Position numbers and translations under genes: made by a program. Source: Aculops lycopersici (Eukaryota; Arthropoda; Arachnida; Trombidiformes; Eriophyidae). From it: a DNA stretch of 64,000 nt. Under the pieces are notes generated by a model, which was not told the origin of the DNA, made no database searches, and worked only from the letters and a program-made list of their open reading frames with translations. Position 1 is the stretch's first letter; each line of letters begins with the position of its first letter. The stretch lies in contig WNKI01000004.1 in assembly GCA_015350385.1 (NCBI GenBank), positions 3,314,855 through 3,378,854 on the forward strand. Reading direction: 5' to 3'. Below, in pieces: positions 43,292 through 55,900 of the stretch.

Positions 43292-46200
43292 GATTTGAAT
43301 ACTCAATTAGCTGACAGAATGACTGACTGATTGACTTGCACTGCGCTGTCGATGCGAGATACGACGTGAAACTAATAATCTCACCAACTGCTTGCGCGCG
43401 CCTTCCGTTTCCGTCTCCAGAACTAGACACTGAAAAGTTTCATTGGTAGCTCGCTCACTCGAACACTTCACTTCACTTGCACTTGTGGTTGTGGTTGTGG
43501 TTGCTGCTATTTTTGTTGCTCATCTCTCGGCTCGACTTGTCAATAAACAGAAAACACAAGAGCAGTCCGTATAATTGAATTGCCGGAGCCGCGTCGTTAA
43601 ATGCGGTCTCTCGGTCAGACTTTTGCGTGATGCTTCATCGTAGCCGTGAGAGGCTTAAGTTTTTCTTTGAAGTTGACATAAGCAGCAAAGAGAGACGAGG
43701 AAGTTATGATACATGTAATAAACGCGACGAGACGCGCAACTAAAACCTAAAAACAACAACGAGTGTCACTTTGTTCTAACTTGTCACCGCGGCGTTTCCC
43801 TTTCTATCCTCTCTCTCTCTCCCTCTCTCTCTCTCGTCCTTTTTCTTGCTAGATCTCCTTTGCTGATGCCGTTGGCTAGTTTTATTCAGTTGATTGGAGG
43901 CGGGACTGTACCTGAAACCAACTTTCCCGCTTGCTCATTTGTCTCGGCGGCTTTTCCTTCGGCTTCGTCGTCGTTGTTGCCGACGTCACCGTCGTATTTA
44001 TTTGGTTCTCTAGTTGACTATCTGAGAGAAAAGAGCTTCGCGTAGAGGCAAGGTATCTGATTTCACTTGATAGTTGCGCCACTTTAATCAACGGATTTCC
44101 TCAAACTCGCCACCGCTACTTCTGCTCAACCACTTGTTGCACTGACCACTCGTTCAAGTTGCTGTCGCCGCCGCTTCTGCTGCTGCTCACCGCTCAGCTT
44201 GCGTCGATCCGCGCGGCTGATTAGCCCGCTGCTACCGCTTCGGCCAGAAGGCAACAAGTGGCCACCCAACGGTCTTGCCAAGTGCGCGCATGCGCTCTGA
44301 GCCTTAAAACTGACCAGTCGCAATCTAAAAACAGCAATAGACTGCATTAGTTGCGGTAGTAGCGGCAGAAGTTGAACGAGAAGCAACTCGACCGCCACTA
44401 AGAATTAGAAGAGAAAGTTTTGCCTCCTTCTCTGGTTCTTCTCCTTCATCTCTCGCAGTCCCTTCGTCGGTGGTTAGGGGCAACAGGTTGCCACCGTCAC
44501 CAGGTATTCATCGTTTCCAGCGAGCCGACGTGTGTTTATGTGCGCGCTTCTGTCAAGCTCACGGTGATACTGAAACCATCGTAGCGGCGGCGGCTTACGT
44601 AACGAAAGCCGGCGCAACGCCGCGAAATGTGGCGTAGAGTTGGATTGCACTACGTTTGTCTCCATCGTCTCGGTGGACGTCGTTTTCGTCCTCGTAGTCA
44701 GGCGACCATCCGCTGGCCAAGCGACAATATCAAGCTCTCATCTCCGCGCTGGCGGCCAGTAAGAACGACGAGATGGCAACATTCTTCCTCCTCATCGCCG
44801 GAGCCGCCGTTGCATCCACTTGTTGCTCACTAGCTCCACTCTATTGCCTTCCATTAAAGAGATGGAGGCAGAATCTGAGAGGGAGAGAGAGGAATTAAAT
44901 ATTCAGTTGCTTCTCTCGTCCTACTCCAGGAAGCTTTAGTGTTTTTCGCAGTCGCTATGGCCGTCGTGGTCGTGGTCGTGGATATCCAGCACCAATAAAA
45001 GAGTTTGCCATTTAAACCGGAGGCAACAGCAAACTGACAGCCACTAAGGCTGACTGATGGCCACTCGAAGTGAGCAAAGGAGAGAGACTAGTACACAGGT
45101 GAAATTGAATGATTATTATTGCATAACACTGATCGTTTTGGCATCACAGGTCTCACTGACCACCACTTACATGTATTGCTGCTGTCCTCCATACTGACCT
45201 CATCTAGACCACAAACTCCAACGGCTTCCACCGAAAGCAACTCCCAAAGCTAATCTGACGGATCTTTATCGTAGAGATATTATATTTATGTAAGTTGACA
45301 GATCGTTGCTTAGATTGAAGATGTGTGAGCGTTTGTCTCCGAATGTATGCCTCCATCAATTGGATCAACATTCACTTTCGCTCCTGCGCCACATTCGTTT
45401 GCACCAGCCACCGTGTCGTCAGGCCACCAACTTCCGCTTTATTTGCATTCCCTTTCTCTCCCACTCTGGCCGCCTGGTATCTGATTATCCTGACGGATGA
45501 CTAGGTTGGCCTGTCCACTGATCCTTTGCTCACTTCACTTAACTTCTCTGGTGCTCGGAGCTAGATCTAAATCTTTATATAAGTTTGTTGAGCTCTCATT
45601 AGTTGGGCAAATAATATTTCATTTAAACAGAGGAACTTGCAGGTTGGGGAAAGTCATCTGATATCGGGGTTGCATCTAAATGGGCTACCTGTTGATCTTT
45701 CGATCAACTAAGGCTTCTCCTTCTCTTCTCTTTCTTCTTCGTTCTCTCTTCCTCTTCGTTGAAGGTGTCAGCAGACCTCTAGACTTTCTCTCCTCCTCGA
45801 ACGGAAACTTTGGACACAAACCAACGCCACGACGAACGATGACAAAATTAACCTGATGATTGTTGCCATTGATAAGCGACTTGCCAGCTAAAAGGCCACT
45901 AGTTGCTTTTGCAGACGCTCGGCTCATTGTAATGATTTTCCGCCTCACCAGCCAACAATCCCAGCCACCTCGGCCAATCCCCTCCATTGGAGCATCGGGG
46001 TTCTCTCAACAGCGCCTCGAGGAAAGTGAAACAGATACTCAGTCAGTCAGTTAGTTAGCTGGCTGGTTGGTTAATCAGCTTCAAGGCACAGTTCACCTGT
46101 GTTGCGCCACCTGTGGCTGTACTTGTGTTACCTGGAAGCAAGAGTGTTGTTCTCACTAATTCTTTTTTAACTATCTATCCCACGATGACTTGTTTGCTTC

Positions 46201-48540
46201 GCCTTTAGCTGCTGTAGTTTAGTGAGTGACGACACTACACTTTAGCAAAATGCTACGAGTCACCGAGAGGAATCTCTTCATTGAGGCTGGAATTGGTCGG
46301 AATACGCTGGTCACCGGTTAAACTTACCGACCAGCTGACAGAGACTAACGACGACGACGACGACGATAGAGACTCGATTCCAAATGGGCAGGGGGATAAT
46401 TTTTCTGAAAATCAGCGGCAGCCTTGCGCTGGACGCAAATTGACTTTGGTTAACGGAAAGTCTCACGAACTCTCTCCCTCTCTCCCTTTCTTCGGAGGAG
46501 AGGGAAGGAGGAGGACAAATGAACAAACGAGCCACGAATGAATAGAGACCTCAGCAGCAGCAGCAGCAAACCTTTGCCGCCAAATGGTTATTAATTTTCC
46601 TACCTGTCGATGATGATTTTGCAGGCGCACAGGCAGCAACAAATGAAGTAAGTGAGCAAGTTACTCAAGATAACTGGCAGATTAAACGTTGGAATGCAGA
46701 TTTGCGGCAACAGGTAGCTGACTGATGCCACTTGCTTAAATTGCAACTAATTCAATCGAGTCTCTCTCTCTCTCTCTCTCTCTCCCGCGAGCGAGTAGCC
46801 AACTGAGTTACGGTGGTATCATTAGTAGTGCTGATGAAATCGGAAGAGATTATTATAGCTTCTGCTGCTGCCGTAGCTTCCACTACAATTGGCTTAGAAA
46901 CATACAACTAGGAAAATAGTGCCGATGCTTCTGCTGATTTCAGTCTAAATGAGATCAGCGTCTGATGACGACCACTACTAATCGAGGTATGTAATTGAGT
47001 TACTTAGCATGTCACCACCACAACCACCGCCGCCATTGATGCACGCCAACTAGATTGCATGTCGAGATAAGAGAAAACTACCTGTTGTTCCAATTATTCG
47101 GCTTCCAAGATCTACAACCAATTCCTCTGAGATGGTAAAGAGCGGAGCAAGCAATCCGATCTGATCCGATCCGACCCGACCCATTGCTTGGCTATTTCCC
47201 ACGAGAAAGATTGATCGTGCATTACGACTACGAATACCACTGCGACGCAGAGCTCTACTGCAAATCGATTGCTGATAACTACGACATACATTACATCATA
47301 TCAATATAACTTAGTCAAGCGGATTAAACACACTCAAAAGATACCAAAATACTGACCGAATGTGGACAGCAAAACAAGGACAAGAGATCGATACCGTTGA
47401 TGAGGTAGTAGCGATCAGTTCACTTGCTGATTGGGCTCCCCCAACAACAACTTGTCGGGCAGTTTAAGTTCAAATCCTCCACCAAGAGAGATAGAGGTGA
47501 GCAAGTGAAAACACAATTGCCCCCACTGATTGACCGATAGGATCCAAGGCTTGTTAGCCGGTCGCACCCCTCGCTAGCTTTCTCGCTCTCTTATGGGAAC
47601 CTTATTGCTCGGCTTAAATTCTAATACAACCTTAAGGTGCTGCAAGCACCGAGGCTACAGGTGGTTCTTGGCCCAAAGGTGAGTGGCGGAATGGAGATTT
47701 AAAACTCTAGTCTCGGCGGCAACAGGTCGCCACTGCTAGTCGAGAGAAACGAAATGAAAAGACATGGAAACAGAGGAATCACTAGCGAACAGGTGAAGAT
47801 TTACGAGACTTGATAACAGGGAGAGAAAATAGAACCACAAGCAGCGCCCACCGACCAGCCGACCATTCAAAGGCCAATTTGCGAGCAGCATCTCCCTCCG
47901 ACTCACCTGTTGTTGCATGATCAAACCGAAAGACAGAGAGACGAGGGCAAAGAGAGAAATAGAAAGGAAAACTTTTGGCCACTTGTGGATTCGGACTTGT
48001 ATTTTTAACTATCTATCCAGCTAACTGACTGGCCAACCACTAGAACGAGCGAAAGTCCCAGCAGAAGAAGCTTAGCAGTTGGCTTTCTCATCAAGGTGCG
48101 TTAATTGTTTCTCTCCCTCTTCCCTTTGCCTGGGTTTCTCTCCCGCTTTCTTTTACCTGTCACTTTTACAAATGGAATCGTCGTTGTCCTCGCTGACGTC
48201 GAAACTTCATTTTTTCGACGAGGCAGTCAAGCTAACAAATAAACATTTGCAGATTAGGACTCTAAAATTGCGCGCCTACTTCATAGTGCTGCCGCTTTTG
48301 CTGTAGCTGCTGATGATAATGATGATAATAGCACTGAGTTATAATGAACTCCTTCCTCTCCCATTAGCGTGAATTTTACTTTTGCTCGGTGGAATTTCCG
48401 GTCCGCTGAGTTGAAACAAGATGCAGGATAAAATTGAGCCAAGTTCTCCTCTCCATCTTAGTTTCCTTCCGAATCTTATGCTGACTTTCTCCAGGTAACC
48501 TGTTAAGAGTTAGAGAGCGAGAAATTTGGGAAGAATAGTG
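43292..48540. other. Non-coding region upstream of the giant membrane-protein gene
   Basis: About 5.2 kb lack a credible ORF. CT/GA microsatellites lie near 43808-43835 and 46761-46784. E-box-type words GCAACARGT occur at 44129, 44251, 44480, 44816, 46707 and 47719. The part nearest 43291 should hold the promoter of the giant gene. The rest may include untranslated exons, but no splice structure can be supported. Confidence 0.5.
44129..44826. promoter_or_regulatory. Candidate enhancer: cluster of four Scratch/Snail-type E-boxes
   Basis: Four near-identical sites lie within 0.7 kb, about 0.8-1.5 kb upstream of the giant gene's start: CCACTTGTTGC at 44129-44139, GCAACAAGTGG at 44251-44261, GCAACAGGT at 44480-44488 and CCACTTGTTGC at 44816-44826. 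GCAACAGGTG is the published binding consensus of Scratch-family zinc fingers, and Snail proteins prefer CAGGTG. The match is seen; binding is inferred. An ordinary bHLH factor could also use these E-boxes. Confidence 0.4.
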
Positions 48541-48570
48541 ATTAGTTTTGGCGCTACACTCTCAGGGGTG

Positions 48571-49963
48571 ATAACAAGGCTTTACGGGTAACATCCACCC
48601 GAGTATTAGAACAGATGCTCAATAGACTTGCTGTCATTTGAAGATAACAAAGGAAAGAGTCCGGTTCAAAATTAATCTTTGCTTCAAAATTTTGACTTCT
48701 TAAGTAAAATTGGGGCCCTCTAAGGATGATAAGCATATCAGAACTCCTCCTTTCCCATCCATTCTGAACGAGGGTTCTCTGGATGCATCGGATACTATCG
48801 GGGATGGAGTTAAAGTTTGATACCGATCACTCGAGTGTAGTGCCTTTTGACTCGCTGACCACCTTGCGACATAATTCAAGCTGAGCATGATAAAATCATT
48901 GAAGAGCGATATAAGGTATGCAAGTTCGCAGCAATACGACATGAGGGACACAACAAAGAAAATATGGTCCATGAATCATCATTATTTCCAGAGTTATGGC
49001 CTAAAAGGTGATAATGAGGCCTCCAAAGAGTGTTGCACACATTTCCGGAACCCTGAGTCCAATCAACCCGATAGAAGGTGTGCCAAGATGCGTGCAAATC
49101 TGCGCAGGGGTGGTTGAAATTTGACATCCCTAGCGAACGTAGTATCCACCAGGACCCCTCGGACAACTAGCAATCTGGATCGGAGTTCCGCCTATTCGGA
49201 AGAACTTACGCTATCTATACATTCAGAATCGGATGCAACAATTGGACGGAACATGGCAAAGAAAACCGTTTTTAAGTGACGCCTGTATTCCAGAAAATAT
49301 ACACGATGGAAGATATCTAAGGCAACCGGATGCTCAGAATCCAACTTCTGAGTCGATTGCAATGTTTATTTTCCGGCTAGCTATAATAACTTCGGAATTA
49401 CAGGTGACTTTGATTAGCGGTTTTTTTCGCTATGTTCAGCTCAACTCGGCGGATCATTTGCATGCATCCAAAGCTACCAACACTATCCTCAGATAGTTTT
49501 TTAACAAGAAGCATCCAGATTCGCGGCACTAGGTGGTCGTGGGTAACAGGGCGATCCGGATGCGAAGTGGGTACTAAAATTGGTTTAATCTTCCGCAGAT
49601 GTGCAATGATATTGGTGGACCCTTGATAGTGTTGCTCAGATTCAGGGTTTCGGAAATACGTGCGAAACCATCTTGAGGGCCCATCAACACCTTGAACACC
49701 ATAACTTGTGAATCCATGGTGTTTTTCGCCTCCGGTTTCCTCTACTCTCTCCCTTAGACCATTGCAAATCTATCAAGTATACGCCTCGTAGCTTGGACCT
49801 AAAAATAGGCTTGCTACCATCAAAATCCTAATTCCTTATCAAAGGGTGTAACTCGAGAATTAATCATGATTATAAAGAGATTCTTTCCGTTTTAAGGTGA
49901 CACAAGATATGGAAAGAGATTCAAACACAAATTTTGAATGAATACATCCAATAACAAGGCTTT
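48571..49963. mobile_element. Diverged palindromic (fold-back-like) element beside the gprs stop codon
   Basis: The two halves of this segment are diverged reverse complements of each other about a centre near 49345. Paired blocks are 48830-48835 with 49852-49857 (CTCGAG), 49034-49057 with 49642-49666 (most bases match), 49231-49240 with about 49460-49469 (GGATGCA), and 49333-49339 with 49346-49352 (CTCAGAA/TTCTGAG, 6-nt loop). The paired coordinates sum to 98685-98700 throughout, so the symmetry is global. The 13-mer ATAACAAGGCTTT occurs as a direct repeat at 48571-48583 and 49951-49963, like an insertion-site duplication. No transposase frame is visible. It may be a degenerate fold-back transposon or an old inverted duplication. 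Confidence 0.6.
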
Positions 49964-52900
49964 CAGCCTCCAAATTGTTTATTCAGCGCTTGGGTCGAGC
50001 TTGTGATCGACTGGGGCGATTGGTGGTGCTGATGTTGGTGGTGACTGGAAGAGGATTCGTTGACAGTCTCGCTGCGTTTAATTTTGAGCAGATTGCGTCG
50101 CCGACTTGGCGGCGGTTGTTGGCTCGAGATACCTGAAATCTGCTTGCTGGCTCCCATGTGGCCACCTGTTGTTGCGATTCCACCCGACGACGAGCACATG
50201 GATTCCTGGTTAGATGGAAGGGTAGTTGCGGTGGACGACACTGAACTTGTTTGTTGCAACAACTTCGAGCTCGAAGCTCGCATAAACAGCCGCCGCGAGA
50301 TACTTTTAAAGTCCCGGAAGCTTTTGCGGCGGGACTCGCCCCTTGTTTGGTGGCTGGGCGACTGCTGCTGGTTTACCTGTTGGCCGCCAGATTGTTGGTG
50401 TTGCGACGAGTCCGTCGATTGCTGGCCCGAAATACCAGCCTGCCCGGCGCCCGCCGAGGGGGTGTCGGCGCTGGCATTACCCGAACCTGGGCCGCCGCTG
50501 CTCCGTTTGACCTCCTCCATGGCAGCCTGTCTCTCCATTTGCTCGCGCCTCCTTCGCTCCTCCTCCTCGAGTTCCCGCTGGCGTTGGGCAACCAAATAGG
50601 CGTTGAGTATTTGCTGACCCACGGCCAGGGGATCCGCTCGGTCGGTGTCGCTTGGATGCTGAGCAGAACTCTGCCGGGAGGCGCCGCCGATTCGGCCACC
50701 TGTTAAGCTGCTCACAAGCGATCGTTGCTTGCCCACCGATTGGCGCCGCAACTGGAGGTCAGCGTACGACGATTGATTGCCGCTTAAATCTTGACCCGAA
50801 TTCCGCTGGTGCTGCTGATCTCTCCTCTGATGATGGCTCTTTTTTCTGATGGACAACTTGTGCGACAAACGTTTCATGCCGCTAATTGACACGTGTGCTA
50901 TGCTACCCTTCCTCAATTTAACTCCGCCCACTGAGCCACTCGAAGGGCCCGCCGACGAGCCCTTCCAGCTATCCGCTGTCCTCCTCCCATCGAAGTCTCG
51001 TTCATTCGAAGTCTTGGCAACGCGACCCTTTCGACTGGAGCTCCGAGCCAAATCAACAAGTTGCTCGCGCGAGCCACCAATCAATGGCGATTGGTTGTCG
51101 TTGTCAGTCTCGCCCCGCGAACTTCCGGTCTTTGACTTGCGCCGCCCGCTTTCCTCGGTCCTCTGCTTCTTTGTTGACCCAACGTCCGCTTGCACCGAGC
51201 CACGACACAGCGCTCTCGAATCTTGGTCGTGATCTCTTTGAATGGAGGCCAAATCATTCTCATTGTCCTCTCCGTCGTCCGAATAGCTATCCTTGTAAAT
51301 CATTGGATTTGGCAGAGTCATGCGTCTTTGGCGCGATGGTTGCGGCTCAAAGTTTTGCGGGTCGGCCTGTGGATTAGATTGGGAGTAGGTTAGTGTTGTT
51401 CTTTTGCGTCAACACCACAATTAGAGGATAAAGCAAATTAGAGACAAGAAAACTCACCTGACAGGCCAGTGCGCTGAGAAAGATGGTGTCAGGAACAATG
51501 TGTGTTGGATATATCTCGCTTAGCAATACGTTTGTAGGGATTTTGTGAAACTGAATCAAGTCGAGAAAGTTTTGCATGACATCAGCAATGTTGGTCAGCT
51601 CGTAGGAACGACAATAGTGCTCGCACCAAGTATACACTCCATTATATTTAACCTGCTCGTCAGCTTTCAATCCATCTCGAGCCAGAATTAAACGAACCAC
51701 GTGCTCGGGTAGCAGGCCAAAGGCGTTGAGTTTAAATATCTCGTTGGCATGGGTGTCGACAAATTCGAGAACCTGGAAGAAGGAATTTGGATATGAATTG
51801 TTTGGTTGATTGATGGTTAGTCATCATTTGAGCTCATCAACCGGCAGCTAATTAGAACAGGTGACTGGCGTTGGACAACAACTAGAATGGAGCTCACCTT
51901 TTGCACTATGGACTTGGTGCATTTGTATTGGATGTAGCGCTCGGCGGTGGATAACAAGCTGCAAACTGTGGGTTCGTCATTGAAAGCGTAATTGAAACCG
52001 TTAGTTTTATTTCTTTGGTTAAATTGGTTGACGCAAGCGATACTATGGGCTAAATACAAATGTTTAAATATAAATATAGAAACTCACCTGTGTCGACAGT
52101 TATGCAGCAGGAAACGAATCTAAGGCAAGCCTTACGAAGTTGCTCTAGACCATAGTAGTCGGCAGCATTGAGGAGTCCTGAGTTTAACGGGAACAAAACG
52201 GTTAGAAGCGTTTCTATTTTTGTTTAGCAAAAGAGAAGGCAACTAATTATAGCTTGATAGGTAACATGTGATTATGGTGGACTCTGCAGATACAATTGCC
52301 ACCTGCAACTTGATATCGGCAGGCCTTATAAAGTCCTACCCTCGAATCATTGGAGTTTCCGCGTACAATGAATACTTACCCAAAAGAGTACGCGCTTGCA
52401 ATAGCACGCATCCCGTGTGAATATATTCAATCAATTGCCTGAAAACATCCGGCTCGAATTCTTCGATTATCATTGTTGTGCTCATTTGTGATGAAGACTG
52501 CATTCATTTGAGAGGTACACTCAATAGGTTAGCTTCGTTAGAAAAAATATTAAGGTGCAACTCGGGCGAGGGAAAAAACTCTTGTTCATTTACTCACCAT
52601 CTTGTCCAGGTAACTCTGAGACGATTGATCTCGACTTCCGCCGTGATGATCGCCGCTCTTTTGAGAAATCAACTGTCGTTGTTGCAATTGATGTTGTTGT
52701 TGTTGCTGCTGCTTTATTGACGGATCCGAGGCTCGCTTCGTGAACATCCGGCTAAGGCGACTCTTCTCTCTTGGCTGGTGACCGTCGCGACCGGAAGCGC
52801 TGGTCATCGCGATGGTCGCCGCTTCGCGAATCGAACTCTTCTTGTTGCGCTTGCTGTTTGTGACTGGCGCAGCCGTTTGCCCGGGCCCAATGATCAGCGG

Positions 52901-55900
52901 TTGCTGACTCCCCACACTCGACTGGCCGACCGACTCACGCCCGTTGCTCACCACACTAACACGGCCGCTTCGGCTGGTCACCATGACTTCTGGCTCGCCT
53001 CCCACCTGTGCGTTGTAGCCGCTAGCGTCTGATATCACCGACCAACCAGGTTGCTGTTGTTGTGGCGACGTCGATCTACTCAACGGCGAGCTTCCTCTGG
53101 CCACGAGTGACATCTTCTTCGCTAGTCCGCTGCCGCCACCACCACCGCCACCACTACCAAGGGGTTGCTTTGGCGACGAGCCACGCCTATCCGACTCATT
53201 GCCGGGCTCAGCGAAACCCGACGCCGAGCCCAAATCCTCCTCCTGTTGCCTCTGTTGTCTGGCAATCCTCTGTCTCATTCCTCGCTGATTGCCAAAGAGA
53301 ATCTTGTGGAACACGCGGGACCTAGCGGCCAGCACCGACTTCACAGCGCAGACTGGCTCGCGAGTCTCGCCAACGAGAAAGGTGATATCACAGAGCTCAG
53401 GTAAGCTTGCCAAAAACTTCATATCCTCTCCAAGGCCACACTTGTTATCATAAATGTGTTCTGCCAAGTTGGCTCGCCTGGCTGCCGCAGCCGCTTCTCT
53501 GGCTTCCGCTTCCGCGTCGGTCACTAGAAGCCCATCGACACCACCACGACCACCGTTAGTGCCCTCCATGGATATGTCGCCCTTCTGCAGTAATTGTTGT
53601 TGTTGCTGTTGTTGCTGCTGGTGTAGTAGAAGCGTACTTCCGCCCGACGGGGAGTGAGCGATGCCAGTTCCTGCCGCACTCAGTGCGATGCCTCGGACTG
53701 ACCGTGAGGGTGTGGCCGACCCGCCGCCTACGCCTATGGAGCTCTCCGTGTCCGAGGGATTCGTAGTCGCGGTAGTTGTATCGGCATTCCGATGTCGGCC
53801 GCCACTACTGCCGTTGCCCATTGGTCGAATGTCGCCCATAGTCGAGGAAATGGTCGATGCATTGCTATACTTCTTTGCCATTGCGGGCGAGACGTACTTT
53901 GGACTGGGCAAGTGGTGGGTCAAGTAGGTGGGCGTTATGCAGCCGCTAAATGTGGCCAGCATATAGGGACTTGCAGCGCTACCACCGGTGGTTGTGGTGC
54001 CACCACCACCGATTGTATTATGGTGGCCACCTTCAGTGCCCGCGCTTCCGGCAGTAAGTTGAGAGTTTGTCATAAGTGATAAAGTGTTTGGCGGCGTTGG
54101 CGTTGGCTTACCCGTTTGTTTGTTTGCATTCTTAACACTACCATCCCTAGCCCTTCTTGTCGCCTCCTCCGATTCGTCGTTGACATTCAATGTTAACTTT
54201 ACCTCCCTACTCGCCTGACCTTGACCACCACCACCGCCGCCCGTGGAATCGATGCGGATCTTGGTGAGTTTGTCGCGACTCAGTCCAATGGCTGATGTGA
54301 TTGGGGAGAAATTGTTGGTCGTGGCTCGCATTGAAAACTTGCGCAACTGCGAGGGTGACGAGGCCACTTGATGCGAACCCGACTGAGAGTGACTTATCAT
54401 CATGGAACCACTACCTTCTGAGTCATGCACATGCTTTATCGCCTCGTTGCTCTGGTGTTTCGTTCTTCCCTCGCTCGTCTGTTGCTTCTGCTTTCGCTTC
54501 AGCTCGCGGGCCATTCGATAGGAGTCTACCGATTGCTGTCGCTTGACGAGTTTCTTGAAGTTGTCCCTCAACATTCCCGCCGAGCCCGAGGGGGCTTGTT
54601 GTTTGCCCGTGCTTTCTTGCATTCTGGCGAAACCTCTGCTCGCCGCCCCGTCTGATATGTCGCCACCCGATGACGAAATAATAGCAACTGCTGTCGGCGT
54701 TGCAGGTGGTTGTTGGTTTGGTTGCGAGGCGGGCCTCGCGTTTGGGTCGGATAGTCGGGTCAGCTCCTCCTCCTCCTCGTCTGTGCGGGGTATCGGGGAC
54801 ACACCCTCTAGTTGAATGTCATCCTCGTCTCCGTCGTCGACGTTATAATTGTTATCATTCTCGACATCATCCACTTCGTCTATGGCAATCGAAACTCGCG
54901 AGTGTCGCAGCTGCGCCGAAAGCAAATTTGCATTTTCTGTCGCCGCCGCCGCTGTTGTCGATTCAAAACAATTCGACGACGAGCTGGAAAAGAACGACGA
55001 AGACGCTAAGGGGGAAGAAGATGAGGAACCGGAAGTTGGCGAGTGCTTAGTGGATGACTTTGAAACTTGCGAGGAGGACGACGGGGATGAGGATGAGGAG
55101 CTCGCTGGCGTTGGTTGAATCAGTTTCTCCAAATCGTTTCTCTGGATCTTCTCGCTGCTGGTCGTGGTTGTCAAAATAACGTCTTCTTTGTTTTCTAAAT
55201 TTCCATCACCACGTTTTCTACTCTTACCACTACCACAACCATCGACGCTCCCCTTATTACTCTTGCTCTTTCTGCTCTTCTTATCCTTGTTCCTATTATT
55301 TTTCAACTTTTTCCTTGCATCTGCTCCCCTTTGGATGCGAGTTTGAATCTGATATGCATTCGCCTTACCTTGTGCCGTTAGTGCGACGGATTCCAACTTT
55401 GAGTCGCCATCAGAGCCGACGTTTTGATCTTGTTCTTGCGACTGTGGTGGTGGTGGCGGTGGCGAGTGGGGGCTGAAGTGAATCTTGCTAGCCACTTGTC
55501 GCGGCTCGGTGATTGGCGCAGTGGACGAAGACTGTTGCGGCGGCAGCAGCGACGAGAACGAGCAAACTTGGTGAGCTCCCCCAGCTGATTCAGCACAGGT
55601 GGCTCCCTCGGCTCCCAACTCAAATTTACCCGAGGAAAGAAACTCGAAACTTTGTGGCTGCCTGTCACATCTGCCTTCGTGTTTCACGATCATCCTGGCG
55701 AGTTTGTCTTTGTCTTTGTTGCTGTAATCTTCATAAACATTTCCGCCATCTTGACATCCAGCGCCAGCCCCTAGTTCCTCTCTAGATTCTTGCATCATCT
55801 CTCCGACTTTACTACCACCAACGACAACTGGCCGCTCTAATTTACTCTTGATGGTGCAAGCAGTTGACGTCTCCCCGAGCGACTGTCGCATCTGCCGACT

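Noticed and set aside
43292..43306. TTG start of the giant gene
   Set aside because: An ATG five codons downstream (43291) is the simpler start.
47440..47490. tRNA-like B-box GTTCAAATCC
   Set aside because: No matching A-box at the right distance and no acceptor stem can be drawn.
48700..49166. Minus-strand ORFs of 90 and 96 codons within the palindromic element
   Set aside because: They lie in a diverged inverted repeat, the paired copy does not preserve the frame, and no transposase motif is visible.
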